A DNA stretch of 64,000 bases from Pseudomonas cedrina subsp. cedrina (GCF_001983175.1 NZ_MNPW01000009.1:186001-250000), one strand, 5' to 3'; numbered from the stretch's first letter, positions 7,544 through 17,110 are shown. Notes: a model not told the origin generated them from the letters alone. Translations and numbers: made by a program.

Positions 7544-8179
7544 TTAGAAAGGCGCCGGGCACTCGAAGCGCAGGCGCTCGCCGCTTTGCGGATGGGTAAA
7601 GCTCAACATGCTCGCATGCAGGCACAGGCGCGGCCAGGCGGCCAGGGCTTGTTCATGGGCATACAAACCGTCCCCCAACAACGGGTGACCGATAGACAGC
7701 ATGTGCACCCGCAACTGGTGCGAACGCCCGGTAATCGGCGTCAGCTCCACGCGGCACCAGTCGCCGCAACGCTCGAGCACTTTCCAGAACGTCAGCGCAT
7801 GCTTGCCGAATTCGTGGTCCACCACATGCCGTGGCTTGGTCGGCGGGTCGTAGCGCAGGGGCAAATCGATGCTGCCGCTGTCCAGTGCCGGTTGGCCCCA
7901 GGCCAGAGCGGTGTAGGCTTTTTCGGTTTCACGGTCATGAAACTGGCGCGACAGTTCGCGGTGGGTGTCGGCGTCCCGGGCCAGCAGGATGATCCCCGAG
8001 GTTTCCCAGTCCAGGCGATGAACAATGCGGGCTTCGGGGTAGCCGTTTTCCTGCAGGCGGGTGATCAGGCAGTCCTTGTTGTCATCGGCGCGACCAGGCA
8101 CCGAGAGCAGCAGGGTCGGCTTGTTCACCACCAGGACGGCGGCGTCCTGATAGAGGATATGGATGTTGGACAACGGCAT
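7544..8179 (-). CDS. rluA: Pseudouridine synthase RluA (23S rRNA / tRNA)
   Basis: A 211-residue RluA-family enzyme with the catalytic motif RIVHRLDWETSG; the Asp is the nucleophile. The later motif ITGRSHQLRVHM is also typical. RluA converts U746 of 23S rRNA and U32 of some tRNAs to pseudouridine. The short length without an S4 domain fits RluA rather than RluC or RluD. ATG 8179 (MPLSNIH) is chosen because the homologous part starts there; the frame upstream overlaps minE-proximal DNA. It lies 95 bases after minE on the same strand, an arrangement seen in other pseudomonads. Confidence 0.9.
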   Translation of the reverse strand: MPLSNIHILYQDAAVLVVNKPTLLLSVPGRADDNKDCLITRLQENGYPEARIVHRLDWETSGIILLARDADTHRELSRQFHDRETEKAYTALAWGQPALDSGSIDLPLRYDPPTKPRHVVDHEFGKHALTFWKVLERCGDWCRVELTPITGRSHQLRVHMLSIGHPLLGDGLYAHEQALAAWPRLCLHASMLSFTHPQSGERLRFECPAPF

Positions 8180-8274
8180 TAAACAGCCTCGTAACAAACG
8201 CCAACGGCGGCTCGCCCACCCGGCCTTGAAAAGGGATACGGGTGAACGAGCCGCCGTGGCGGCCGCCTGTTCGA

Positions 8275-8529
8275 TCAACGATCAGGCAGGGTGATATTGA
8301 GTTCCAGAATCGAGCAGCTGCCGTCATTTTCCAGGGCGACATGCACGTCATCGTTGCCGATATTGACGTACTTGCGGATCACCTCGACCAGTTCCTTCTG
8401 CAGGGCTGGCAGGTAGTCCGGTGTGCTGCGTTGGCCGCGTTCGTGCGCCACGATGATCTGTAGACGCTCTTTCGCTACCGACGCGGTACTTGGCTTTTTG
8501 TTGGCGCGAAAGAAGTCGAGAAATTTCAT
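8275..8529 (-). CDS. minE: Cell division topological specificity factor MinE
   Basis: An 84-residue protein starting MKFLDFFRANKKPSTASVAKERLQ, with the N-terminal membrane and MinD-binding helix (residues about 10-30) and the C-terminal dimerisation beta domain. MinE stimulates the MinD ATPase and drives pole-to-pole oscillation, keeping MinCD off midcell. A strong GGAGG precedes the ATG, and only three bases separate it from the minD stop, indicating translation coupling. Confidence 0.98.
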   Translation of the reverse strand: MKFLDFFRANKKPSTASVAKERLQIIVAHERGQRSTPDYLPALQKELVEVIRKYVNIGNDDVHVALENDGSCSILELNITLPDR

Positions 8530-8532
8530 TGT

Positions 8533-9345
8533 TTAGTTGCCTCCAAAGATACGCTCGAAGAATCCCTTCTTCTTGACATCGAGGAAGCGGTGTTCCACGG
8601 TCTTGCCCAACAGGCGATCGACGGCGTCGCTGTACGCCTGGCCGGCGTCGCTCTGGTCGTCGAGGATCACCGGGACGCCCTGGTTGGAAGCCTTGAGGAC
8701 GGCCTGGGATTCTGGAATCACGCCCAGCAGGGTCACGGCGAGGATATCCTTCACGTCTTCAACGCCAAGCATTTCGCCATTGCTGACCCGCTCAGGGTTG
8801 TAGCGCGTGAGCAGCAGGTGCTCCTTGATCGGGTCTTCGCCTTTCTCGGCGCGCTGGGACTTGCTGGCCAGCAGGCCGAGCATGCGGTCCGAGTCACGTA
8901 CGGAGGAGACTTCCGGGTTGGTCACCACGATCGCTTCGTCGGCAAAATACATCGCCAGGTGAGCACCGGTCTCGATACCGGCCGGCGAATCGCAGACCAC
9001 GTATTCGAAGGTTTCCTTCAGCTCGGCCAGGACTTTGCCTACGCCTTCCTTGGTCAGCGCGTCTTTGTCGCGGGTCTGGCTGGCGGCCAGTACGTACAGG
9101 TTCTCAAGGCGCTTGTCCTTGATCAGGGCCTGTTGCAGGTTGGCTTCGCCGTTGACCACGTTGACGAAGTCATACACCACGCGGCGTTCGCAGCCCATGA
9201 TCAGGTCGAGGTTACGCAAGCCGACGTCGAAGTCGACAATCACTGTCTTGTGGCCGCGCAGAGCGAGACCGGTACCGATAGCGGCGCTGGTGGTGGTCTT
9301 ACCCACACCACCCTTGCCGGATGTAACCACGAGAATCTTGGCCAA
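8533..9345 (-). CDS. minD: Septum site-determining ATPase MinD
   Basis: A 270-residue deviant Walker-A ATPase: SGKGGVGKTT with signature Lys11 and Lys16, and the C-terminal amphipathic membrane-targeting helix (KKGFFERIFGG). It binds membrane as an ATP dimer, recruits MinC to block FtsZ away from midcell, and is released by MinE. Translation starts at a TTG codon at 9345, preceded by AGGGGTG at good spacing; no ATG in frame fits the conserved N-terminus MAKILVVTSGKGG. It is the middle gene of minC-minD-minE. Confidence 0.98.
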   Translation of the reverse strand: MAKILVVTSGKGGVGKTTTSAAIGTGLALRGHKTVIVDFDVGLRNLDLIMGCERRVVYDFVNVVNGEANLQQALIKDKRLENLYVLAASQTRDKDALTKEGVGKVLAELKETFEYVVCDSPAGIETGAHLAMYFADEAIVVTNPEVSSVRDSDRMLGLLASKSQRAEKGEDPIKEHLLLTRYNPERVSNGEMLGVEDVKDILAVTLLGVIPESQAVLKASNQGVPVILDDQSDAGQAYSDAVDRLLGKTVEHRFLDVKKKGFFERIFGGN

Positions 9346-9545
9346 GGTGTTTCACCCCTAAGGAAGAAGGACGTTTCAGTCCCTGAAAAACATCTCTTGG
9401 AACTCGCTGCAGGCGGACAGCCTTTGTAGGAAAAAGATGTGGTTTCCGCAGGGAAACGCCAACTTCCAATTAGTCCTACACAAGTATTGCCGGTTTCGCT
9501 GTGCTATCAGAGTTTAGAGATGCTTGGAAAATGCGGCAGTATCCG

Positions 9546-10283
9546 TTAAAGACGAATGATGTTCAACACATCGCCCGACAGGTTGACCTGCACCGAAGCC
9601 CCCCACAGCGGATCGCGGCGCAAATCTTCGGCAACCTTGTACTGGCCTGCGATGGATACCAACTCAGCGGTCAACTGCTGGCAGAAAATACGGGCCCTGG
9701 TATCACCCTTGATGCCGGCCAGCGCACGGCCGCGCATCGGGCCGTATACATGGATGTTGCCATCGGCCAGAAGTTCCGCCCCCGGGCTGACCGAAGAGAT
9801 CACCACAAGGTCGCCACCCTGGGCGTAAATCTGCTGCCCGCCGCGTACGGGCGAGGTGATGATCTTTGTAGGCTTGATCGTCGGCTCCGGTGGTTTTTCC
9901 GGTTTTTTCTTCTCTTCACCGACCAATGGTTCAAGCGGACGCTCGCGTGCGCCGGACGGTGGCAGTACTGGCAGTTCAATAGCGATGGCGGCGGCGATGT
10001 CTTCAATGCGGCTGGCGCGAATCGCCAGCGTGCGCAGGCCATGGGAGCGGCACACGCGCATCAGGCCGGGCAGGTCGATGCTGCCTTGGCCGGCCGGCAG
10101 TTTGTCCAGGGCCAGCACCAGCGGGGCATTGTTGAAGAAATTCGGCGCCAGGGCGACCTTGGCGGCGAGCTGGCGATCCAGGGCGTCGAGGTCGTTGCGG
10201 GCGAGTTCCAGCACGGTGATGGCGAGCATGCTGCCCTTCAGCTGGAACACGGGATCTTGGTCTAGCGGTTCGGTTTGGCTCAT
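9546..10283 (-). CDS. minC: Septum site-determining protein MinC
   Basis: A 245-residue FtsZ-assembly inhibitor. The N-terminal domain (to about residue 100) binds FtsZ. A proline- and lysine-rich linker (EEKKKPEKPPEP) follows, and the C-terminal beta-helix domain (VRGGQQIYAQGGDLVV, GRALAGIKGD) binds MinD and dimerises. ATG 10283 (MSQTEPL) is chosen over a longer frame because the extension runs into the divergent promoter region shared with the acyltransferase gene. A 200-base gap separates it from minD, wider than in enterics; I see no gene in that gap. Confidence 0.96.
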   Translation of the reverse strand: MSQTEPLDQDPVFQLKGSMLAITVLELARNDLDALDRQLAAKVALAPNFFNNAPLVLALDKLPAGQGSIDLPGLMRVCRSHGLRTLAIRASRIEDIAAAIAIELPVLPPSGARERPLEPLVGEEKKKPEKPPEPTIKPTKIITSPVRGGQQIYAQGGDLVVISSVSPGAELLADGNIHVYGPMRGRALAGIKGDTRARIFCQQLTAELVSIAGQYKVAEDLRRDPLWGASVQVNLSGDVLNIIRL

Positions 10284-10401
10284 GGTCGGCAAAAGCGGCT
10301 TGTCACGAAAAGTGTCGAGACTTATAACGAGAACATCCACGGGCCGCAAGCCGAGTCGAACCGTTGTAGAATGCGCGGCCCTGTCTTTACCGGAATCTGT
10401 A

Positions 10402-11337
10402 ATGGATCGCCCGCGTTTTCGCACTGCATTTTTTCACCCGCGTTTCTGGCTGTTATGGCTGGGACTTGGCGCGCTGTGGCTGGTTACCCAACTGCCGTAC
10501 CGCGCGCTGTTGACCATTGGTCGCGTGCTGGGTGCCGGCATGTATCATGTGGCCGGCGAACGTCGCCGCATCGCCGCGCGCAATCTCGAGCTGTGCTTTC
10601 CGGAAAAATCCGCCCAGGCGCGTAAGCGCTTGCTCAAGGAAAACTTCGCTTCCACCGGCATCGCCTTCTTTGAAATGGCCATGAGCTGGTGGTGGTCGCG
10701 CCAACGCCTGGCGCGCCTGGCCCATGTCGAAGGCCTGGAGCATCTCAAGCAGGCCCAACTGGATGGCAAGGGCGTGATCCTCATGGCGCTGCACTTCACC
10801 ACCTTGGAAATCGGCGCCGCGCTGCTCGGGCAGAAGCACACCATCGACGGCATGTACCGCGAGCACGGCAACCCGTTGTTCGACTATATCCAGCGCCGTG
10901 GCCGCGAGCGTCACAACCTCGACTCCCTGGCCGTGGAGCGCGAAGACGTGCGCGGCATGCTCAAGCTGCTGCGCGCCGGCCGCGCCATCTGGTACGCACC
11001 GGACCAGGACTACGGCGCCAAGCAGAGTATTTTCGTGCCGTTGTTCGGCATCCAGGCCGCCACCGTGACCGCCACCAGCAAGTTCGCGCGCCTGGGCAAG
11101 GCGCTGGTGGTGCCGTTCACCCAGGAGCGCCTGGCCGATGGCAGCGGTTATCGGCTGGTCATCCACCCGCCGTTGAGCGATTTTCCGGGCGAAAGCGATG
11201 AAATCGACTGCCTGCGCATCAACCAGTGGGTCGAAGCCTCGGTGCGGGAATGCCCCGAGCAATACCTGTGGACCCATCGCCGCTTCAAGAGCCGGCCACC
11301 GGGTGAACCCAAGCTGTACGAAAAACGCCGCCGATAA
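10402..11337 (+). CDS. Lipid A biosynthesis lauroyl acyltransferase, LpxL/HtrB type
   Basis: A 311-residue inner-membrane acyltransferase. One N-terminal membrane helix (FWLLWLGLGALWLVTQLPY) is followed by the HX4E catalytic motif HFTTLE in MALHFTTLEIG and by the motif RAGRAIWYAPDQDYG. Enzymes of this family add a secondary acyl chain from acyl-ACP to Kdo2-lipid IVA on the cytoplasmic face. The ATG at 10402 follows a short divergent region shared with minC. Pseudomonads carry more than one LpxL homologue, so which lipid A position it acylates cannot be told from sequence alone. Confidence 0.92.
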   Translation: MDRPRFRTAFFHPRFWLLWLGLGALWLVTQLPYRALLTIGRVLGAGMYHVAGERRRIAARNLELCFPEKSAQARKRLLKENFASTGIAFFEMAMSWWWSRQRLARLAHVEGLEHLKQAQLDGKGVILMALHFTTLEIGAALLGQKHTIDGMYREHGNPLFDYIQRRGRERHNLDSLAVEREDVRGMLKLLRAGRAIWYAPDQDYGAKQSIFVPLFGIQAATVTATSKFARLGKALVVPFTQERLADGSGYRLVIHPPLSDFPGESDEIDCLRINQWVEASVRECPEQYLWTHRRFKSRPPGEPKLYEKRRR

Positions 11338-11367
11338 GGCCTACTTTTCCCCACGCGGAGTGACGCA

Positions 11368-12516
11368 ATGCGCCCAGCTGAACCGGTTACAGGCTTGATT
11401 CTTTCCGGCGGCGGGGCGCGAGCGGCGTATCAGGTAGGGGTATTGGCGGCGATTGCCGAATTGCTGCCGCCGGGCGCACCCAACCCGTTCCCGGTGATTG
11501 TCGGCACTTCGGCGGGGGCGATCAACGCGGTGAGCCTGGCCAGTGGCGCCATGGACTTTCGGGCCGCGATCCAACGCCTGACCGCCTTCTGGCAGGGCTT
11601 TCGCAGTCATCTGGTGCTGCGCAGCGATTGGCCGGGCGTGATGCGCCAAGCGAGCCGTTTCTTTATCCATAGCCTGCTGGGCCTGGGTGCCCAAGTGCCG
11701 GTGGCCTTGCTCAACAGCTCACCGTTACGCGACCTGCTGCAAGAACGCCTGGACCTGGACGGCATCGACGAGGCCATCCGGCACAAGCACCTGCACGCGG
11801 TAGCCGTGACGGCCTTTGGCTATGAGTCCGGGCAAGCGGTGACCTTCTATCAAGGCGGCGGCACCATCGACGCCTGGTTGCGCCATCGCCGTATCGGCAT
11901 GCCCACCCGGCTGACGGTTGAACACTTGTTGGCCAGTTCGGCGATCCCCTTGCTGTTTGCCCCGGTCAAACTCGACCAGGAGTTCTTTGGCGACGGCGCC
12001 GTGCGGCAATCGGCACCCATCAGCCCGGCCTTGCACCTGGGCGCCACCCGCGTGTTGGTAGTGGGCGTCAGCGGTAACCCACGTGGCAATGCTCCAGCGG
12101 TGCAGCGCACCTTTACCGGCCAGGAACCGACGCTGGCGCAGATCGGCGGGCATATGCTCAACAGCACGTTCATCGACAGCCTGGAAAGTGATATCGAATT
12201 GCTTGAGCGCTTGAACCAGTTCAGCGAATTCCAGCCGACCGGCAGCGCGGCCCAGGGCCTGGCGCCGGTGGAAGTACTGGTGATCGCGCCGAGCCAGCCC
12301 ATCGATGAAATCGCCGCGCGGCACCGGCAGGAATTGCCGGCGGCACTGCGCATGTTCCTGCGTGGGCCGGGAGCGACCAAGACGAGCGGGGCGGGGGTGT
12401 TGAGTTATCTGCTATTCGAGGCGGGGTATTGCAGCGAGTTGATTGAGTTGGGGCGCAAGGATGCGCTGGCCAAGCGTGAGGAAATCACACGGTTCCTTGG
12501 CCTGTCCCCAATCTGA
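11368..12516 (+). CDS. Patatin-like phospholipase, RssA family
   Basis: A 382-residue patatin. The oxyanion loop GGGARAAYQVG near the N-terminus, the nucleophile elbow GTSAG, and the catalytic Asp in FFGDGAVRQ are all present, so it should be an active Ser-Asp dyad lipid acyl hydrolase. There is no signal peptide, so it is probably cytosolic or membrane-associated. It begins 30 bases after the lpxL-type gene and is likely cotranscribed with it. Substrate is unknown. The last codons abut a REPIN. Confidence 0.88.
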   Translation: MRPAEPVTGLILSGGGARAAYQVGVLAAIAELLPPGAPNPFPVIVGTSAGAINAVSLASGAMDFRAAIQRLTAFWQGFRSHLVLRSDWPGVMRQASRFFIHSLLGLGAQVPVALLNSSPLRDLLQERLDLDGIDEAIRHKHLHAVAVTAFGYESGQAVTFYQGGGTIDAWLRHRRIGMPTRLTVEHLLASSAIPLLFAPVKLDQEFFGDGAVRQSAPISPALHLGATRVLVVGVSGNPRGNAPAVQRTFTGQEPTLAQIGGHMLNSTFIDSLESDIELLERLNQFSEFQPTGSAAQGLAPVEVLVIAPSQPIDEIAARHRQELPAALRMFLRGPGATKTSGAGVLSYLLFEAGYCSELIELGRKDALAKREEITRFLGLSPI

Positions 12517-12517
12517 A

Positions 12518-12606
12518 TGTGGGAGCTGGCTTGCCTGCGATGGCGGAGTGTCAGCCAACCTATTTGGCACAGACTTATCGCTATCGCAGGCAAGCCAGCT
12601 CCCACA
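12518..12606. repeat. REPIN at the 3' end of the patatin gene
   Basis: TGTGGGAGCTGGCTTGCCTG begins one base after the stop codon, and its reverse complement ends at 12606, 19 bases before the end of the convergent porin gene. The transcribed hairpin may act as a mRNA stabiliser or terminator for both genes. Confidence 0.85.
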
Positions 12607-12624
12607 GGGGATAGTGTCCAGCAG

Positions 12625-13410
12625 TTAGAAGTGATACTTGACCAGGAAGCTTGCCGTGTCCTGAGTCGTCTTGAACGCGCCCGAATCTTCGATCCCGTAC
12701 TTGTTCTTCCAGTAGTCGTATTCAAAACCGACATACAGCTGTTTGTCACCCCAATGCAGCGCCTTGCCCAGGTCATATTTGACCTGCGGGTTGAAGTGCA
12801 GGTTGGCGTGATACGTGCCGCGAGCGTTCTTGTCGTTGTCCACCACCCAGTCCATGAAACCGTCGATCAACACATCGGAGTTGCCCACGGGAAGGGTGTA
12901 CGACCACACCGGTGTGATCTGCCACACGCCGTCACCCGGGCGATTGCCTTCGGTCTGGCGCTGGTAGAAGTTCAGCTGGAAGTAATCGAAACCAGGGATG
13001 TTCAGGTCAAAAGCCGGGCCCAGCAGGTACGACTCGTTGTCGCCTTCGCCGAACTCGTAAGTGAAGGCCAGCAGCACGTCCTTGATCGGGCCGAATGACA
13101 AATCCTTGTCCAGAATCTTGCCGAACGACAAACGCGGGCTGAACTCGCCGTAGTAGGTATTCGGACCGGCGTTGCCGTCTTCCTTGCCGTTGTAAAAGAT
13201 GCGGTCGAGGAAGAAGAAGTTGTCGCCGTACTTCCAGGCATCGGCATGTTCGAACGTGACGGTCTGCTGGATCTGCGGGTTGACGGTAAAGTTCTTGCCC
13301 CACAGGTAAGTCAGGCTGTTGTTCTGCCACTGCAGCACATCACCGGCCACGGCTTGGCCACCGGCCAGCAGGGATCCCGCCAGCATCAGGCCTTTGAACA
13401 TAGGTTTCAT
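12625..13410 (-). CDS. Tsx/OmpK-family outer membrane nucleoside-type channel
   Basis: A 261-residue protein with a signal peptide (MKPMFKGLMLAGSLLAGGQAVAG, cleavage after AVAG) and a beta-barrel composition with alternating aromatics, ending in KYHF, a C-terminal Phe as required for BAM assembly. The GDVLQWQNNSLTYLWG start and the FEYDYWKNKYG segment match the Tsx/OmpK family, which passes nucleosides. Its place behind the uptake and degradation genes for purines suggests a role in taking up purine compounds. GGGAG precedes the ATG. The 229-base gap upstream separates it from the permease, so it may have its own promoter. Confidence 0.88.
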   Translation of the reverse strand: MKPMFKGLMLAGSLLAGGQAVAGDVLQWQNNSLTYLWGKNFTVNPQIQQTVTFEHADAWKYGDNFFFLDRIFYNGKEDGNAGPNTYYGEFSPRLSFGKILDKDLSFGPIKDVLLAFTYEFGEGDNESYLLGPAFDLNIPGFDYFQLNFYQRQTEGNRPGDGVWQITPVWSYTLPVGNSDVLIDGFMDWVVDNDKNARGTYHANLHFNPQVKYDLGKALHWGDKQLYVGFEYDYWKNKYGIEDSGAFKTTQDTASFLVKYHF

Positions 13411-13639
13411 TCGGTGCTCCCGAGTTAAAGTTTTATGTTTTTTTTCATCTGGCGCTCTGGTGTGGCGCCTTTGGATTGGCTGAAAAACTCGTCTGATTGG
13501 TCAGCTTTATGGCTACAGCAAAAGCCGCGCCAAGGCGGTAGAAAAACCGTCGATTCAAGCGGGCGCGGAGAATACTGGCTCCCACGTCTGGGCTCAAGTG
13601 CGCCGTTACAGCGCGCACAGGGCAACAATGGGGCATGTT

Positions 13640-14989
13640 TCAGGTGTGGGCGTGCTCAACGGCAGGGCGCCCGGCCCCGCCAAGAATGTTGAAGAGGATA
13701 TTCAGCGACAACGCGCTGAGGGTGGCCATGGCGATGCCACTGTGGGTAATCGGGCTCATCCACAGCGGCAGTTGCGCGAAGAATTCCGGGCGCACCACGG
13801 GGATCAGACCCATGCCGATGCTCACCGCCACCAGCAACTGGTTGCGACGGTCGGCAATATCGGCCTCTTGCAGGATCTTGATTCCAGTGGCCGCCACCAT
13901 GCCGAACATGGCAATCGCCGCGCCACCCAGCACCGCCGGGGGAATCGACGCCACCAGGTACGCGGCCTTGGGCAGCAGGCTCAGTACGATCAGAAAGACC
14001 CCGGCCATGATCGTCACCGAGCGGCAACGCACGCCGGTCATCTGCACCAGGCCGATATTCTGCGCAAAGGAGGAGTGGGTAAAGGTGTTGAAGAAGCCGG
14101 CAAAGAACGATGCGCCGGCATCACACAGCAGGCCACGGCGCAGCATCTTGGGCGTGACGTCCCGGCCGGTGATCTTGCCCAACGCGAGGAACATCCCGGT
14201 GGACTCGACAAAGATGATCACTACCACCAGGCACATCGACAGGATCGGCGCCAGCTCGAACCTGGGCATGCCAAAGTGCAGCGGCGTTACCACCTGCACC
14301 CACGGGGCCAGGGCCAGGCCACTGAGGTCGACCATGCCAAGCAGGCCGCACAACACATACCCCAGGCCCATGCCGATCAGCACCGAGATGTTCACCCAGA
14401 AGCCGCGCATGAAGCGGTTGATCAGCAGGATGGTGCCCAGCACCAGCGCGGCGATCGCCAGGTAGATCGGCGAGCCGAAGGTCGCGGCGGCGCTGCCGCC
14501 ACCCGCCCAGTTCACGGCGACGGGAAACAGCGACAGGCCAATCGCAGTGATCACTGTGCCCGTCACCAACGGCGGGAAAAAGCGCACCACCTTGGACATG
14601 AACGGCGCAATCAGCATGCCGAAGAACCCGGCGGCGATGGTCGCGCCGAAAATGCCTTGCAGGCCGATACCCGGCATGCCGGCCATGGCCACCATGCTGC
14701 CGACGGCGGCGAAACTGGCGCCCATCATCACCGGCATGCGGATGCCCAGCGGGCCGATACCGAACGACTGCACGAGGGTGGCGATACCGGCCACCAGCAG
14801 GTCGGCATTGATCAGGAAGGCGATTTCTTCACGGCCCAGGCCCGCAGCCTGGCCGATGATCAGGGGCACGGCGACGGCACCGCCATACATCAGCAAGACG
14901 TGTTGCAGGCCTACCAGAATCAGTTGCAAGAGGGGCAGCCGCGCCATGGCGGGCGCGGCAGGAATCTGCGGTTCGACTAACTCGGTCAT
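13640..14989 (-). CDS. NCS2 nucleobase:cation symporter (xanthine/urate permease type)
   Basis: A 449-residue inner-membrane carrier with about 12-14 helices. The NAT/NCS2 signature QNIGLVQMTG is intact, as is the N-terminal LQHVLLMYGG motif with the transport His. NAT-family members with this motif import xanthine, urate or uracil with protons. Next to puuD and the rest of the urate pathway, urate or xanthine is the likely substrate. It follows puuD on the same strand, but 255 bases separate them, including a decayed MITE. The other purine permease of the window (26522) belongs to the AzgA branch. Confidence 0.9.
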   Translation of the reverse strand: MTELVEPQIPAAPAMARLPLLQLILVGLQHVLLMYGGAVAVPLIIGQAAGLGREEIAFLINADLLVAGIATLVQSFGIGPLGIRMPVMMGASFAAVGSMVAMAGMPGIGLQGIFGATIAAGFFGMLIAPFMSKVVRFFPPLVTGTVITAIGLSLFPVAVNWAGGGSAAATFGSPIYLAIAALVLGTILLINRFMRGFWVNISVLIGMGLGYVLCGLLGMVDLSGLALAPWVQVVTPLHFGMPRFELAPILSMCLVVVIIFVESTGMFLALGKITGRDVTPKMLRRGLLCDAGASFFAGFFNTFTHSSFAQNIGLVQMTGVRCRSVTIMAGVFLIVLSLLPKAAYLVASIPPAVLGGAAIAMFGMVAATGIKILQEADIADRRNQLLVAVSIGMGLIPVVRPEFFAQLPLWMSPITHSGIAMATLSALSLNILFNILGGAGRPAVEHAHT

Positions 14990-15039
14990 GCAACACCTCG
15001 GATCTTTTTATTGTTGTGTTGTTTGGAACGCATCTCAAT

Positions 15040-15225
15040 TGTGGGAGTACTTACACATCTTTGTAGTGAGCGGGCTTGCCCCGCGCTGGGTGGCAAAGCC
15101 GCCCCAATCCAGCCACCGCGTTCTGCCAGACAGAACTCAGGCGCCTGGGTTTAGGGCGGCTTCGCCACCCAGCGCGGGACAAGCCCGCTCACTACAGGGA
15201 GATTTTTGGCAAGCCAGCTCCCACA
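15040..15225. mobile_element. Decayed MITE-like element with REP remnants
   Basis: Between TGTGGGAG (15040) and CCAGCTCCCACA (ending 15225) lies the same internal inverted repeat as the 423-617 element (TAGTGAGCGGGCTTG arm, GGCGGCTTCGCCACCCAGCG partner). The terminal repeat survives only as TACTTACACA on the left and no target duplication is visible. It sits between puuD and the NCS2 permease. Confidence 0.7.
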
Positions 15226-15244
15226 TGGGAACGGTGTGAAACAG

Positions 15245-16528
15245 TCAGTTGGTGCGGGCTCCTTGGTTGATCCAGGTGCCGATCAGGTCTCTTTCCTGCT
15301 GGGTCATCTGGGTGATGTTGCCGAGCGGCATGATCTGGCTCGCCACGGCCTGCGCTTGAATACGCGCCGCCTGTTGCTGGATCTGCTCCGGGGTGTCGAA
15401 CATCACACCTGCCGGTGCCGTGCTGAACAGCGGGCTGGTGGGCTTGGCCGAATGGCACACGGTGCAGCGCTGCTCGATCACGTGGTGCACCTGGCCGAAA
15501 TCCGTGGTGGCCTGTGCCGGTGCCGGCCCAGCCGCCGGTGCGGCAGGCGCTGCGGGCTTCAAGCCACCACCCAGCGCGGTTTCCGGCAAGGGCTGGTACT
15601 CAATCGCCGCAGGCGCCTTGGCCACTTCAGCGGCGGGCTTGGGACCGGTTACATAGGCCAGGCAAATCATCGCCAACGCCCCCACCGGCAAGGTCCACGC
15701 ATACTTCTGGCTGTTATGCCGAGTGTTGAAGTAGTGCCGCACCAACACCGCCGCCACGGCGATCCCGGCCAGGATCAGCCAGTTGTATTGGCTGCCGTAG
15801 GTGCTCGGGAAGTGGTTGCTGATCATGATGAACAGCACCGGCAGGGTGAAGTAGTTGTTGTGACGCGAACGCAGCAAGCCTTTGGCCGGCAGTGCCGGGT
15901 CCGGCGTGCGGTTTTCGGCGATGGCCGCCACCAGTGCACGCTGGGCGGGCATGATGATGCGGAACACGTTGCCCACCATGATCGTCCCGATTACCGCGCC
16001 CACGTGCAGGTACGCACCGCGTCCGCTGAACACCTTGCTGAAGCCATAAGCTGCGGCAATCAACAGCACGAACAGGATCAAGCCGAGCAGGGCCGGGCGT
16101 TTGCCCAGTGCCGAGTCACAGAGAAAGGAGTAAATGAACCAGCCTGCGAACAACGAGCCGATGCCCAGCAACACGCCTTCGGTGCCGCTGAGGCTGCTGC
16201 CCGGTGCCAGCAGGTACAACGTGGGGTTCCAGTAGAACACCACGCACAGCAGCGCGACGCCCGACATCCAGGTGAAATAGGCTTCCCATTTGAACCAGTG
16301 CAGGTTGTCCGGCATGGTCGGGGGAGCCAGTTTGTATTTTTCCAGGTGGTAGATACCGCCACCGTGGATCGCCCACAAGTCACCGGCCAGGCCGCTTTTG
16401 GGGTTGACGCGGTTAAGGTTGTTTTCCAGCCAGACGAAGTAGAACGAAGCGCCGATCCAGGCGACGCCAGTGATCATGTGAACCCAGCGCACGCTCAGGT
16501 TCAGCCATTCCAACAGATGTGCTTCCAC
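15245..16528 (-). CDS. puuD: Urate hydroxylase PuuD, membrane urate oxidase with cytochrome c domain
   Basis: A 427-residue protein. About nine membrane helices carry conserved His and Trp residues (WVHMITGVAWIGASFYF, WAIHGGGIYHLEKY). An Ala-Pro linker follows, then a C-terminal c-type cytochrome domain with the heme motif CTVCH at residues 355-359 and a later Met in QIMPLGN as likely axial ligand. PuuD oxidises urate to 5-hydroxyisourate and is thought to pass electrons to the respiratory chain instead of making hydrogen peroxide as soluble uricase does. It lies 51 bases after allA on the same strand, in the allantoin operon. Confidence 0.95.
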   Translation of the reverse strand: MEAHLLEWLNLSVRWVHMITGVAWIGASFYFVWLENNLNRVNPKSGLAGDLWAIHGGGIYHLEKYKLAPPTMPDNLHWFKWEAYFTWMSGVALLCVVFYWNPTLYLLAPGSSLSGTEGVLLGIGSLFAGWFIYSFLCDSALGKRPALLGLILFVLLIAAAYGFSKVFSGRGAYLHVGAVIGTIMVGNVFRIIMPAQRALVAAIAENRTPDPALPAKGLLRSRHNNYFTLPVLFIMISNHFPSTYGSQYNWLILAGIAVAAVLVRHYFNTRHNSQKYAWTLPVGALAMICLAYVTGPKPAAEVAKAPAAIEYQPLPETALGGGLKPAAPAAPAAGPAPAQATTDFGQVHHVIEQRCTVCHSAKPTSPLFSTAPAGVMFDTPEQIQQQAARIQAQAVASQIMPLGNITQMTQQERDLIGTWINQGARTN

Positions 16529-16579
16529 AGTCTTTACCTCTCGCCTGTCACCCTTGTTGTCGGGTGATCCGGCCTTCTC

Positions 16580-17083
16580 TTATTGGTGGGGGGCGAGGAT
16601 CAACCGCTCATCCTCTTCAAAAAAATGCTCATCGCAGTTATTGCCTGTGCCACTGCGATCAACCACCAGGAAGTCATCCCGCTTTTCGATCGTCAGCACC
16701 GGGTGGTGCCAGACGCCGCGATGGTAATTGATGCCCTGCCTGCCGTTGGTGACGAAGGCGCGGACCAAGCCTGATACAGGTGCATCGCCAACTGGCGCGA
16801 CCACGATCAGAAAGGGGTTGCCGAGCAGCGGAATGAAGGCCTGGCTGCCCAGCGGATGTCTCTCCAGCATGCACACGGTCAGCGGCATGTCCTGCGCGTC
16901 GGCGCGGAAGATGCTGATGATGGCGTGGTCTTCAGGCTGCGCGGTCTCGACCGTCGCCAGCTTGTGAAAGCGCATGGTCGACCCGTTGTTGATCATGAAG
17001 TGATCGCTGCCGTCGGTTTCGATAACGTCTCCGAAAGGGGCGAAGGCTTCTTTGGTCAGGGGTTCGATCATCAGTGTGCGCAT
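16580..17083 (-). CDS. allA: Ureidoglycolate lyase
   Basis: A 167-residue cupin-type enzyme starting MRTLMIEPLTKEAFAPFGDVIETDG, with the family motif INYHRGVWHHP in the barrel. It splits ureidoglycolate into glyoxylate and urea, the last step of the pathway before glyoxylate enters central metabolism. It lies between alc and puuD on one strand, separated from alc by a 108-bp hairpin repeat that may reduce or tune read-through. Confidence 0.95.
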   Translation of the reverse strand: MRTLMIEPLTKEAFAPFGDVIETDGSDHFMINNGSTMRFHKLATVETAQPEDHAIISIFRADAQDMPLTVCMLERHPLGSQAFIPLLGNPFLIVVAPVGDAPVSGLVRAFVTNGRQGINYHRGVWHHPVLTIEKRDDFLVVDRSGTGNNCDEHFFEEDERLILAPHQ

Positions 17084-17110
17084 GGCTGTCTCTTATCCGG
17101 ATGCTGTATA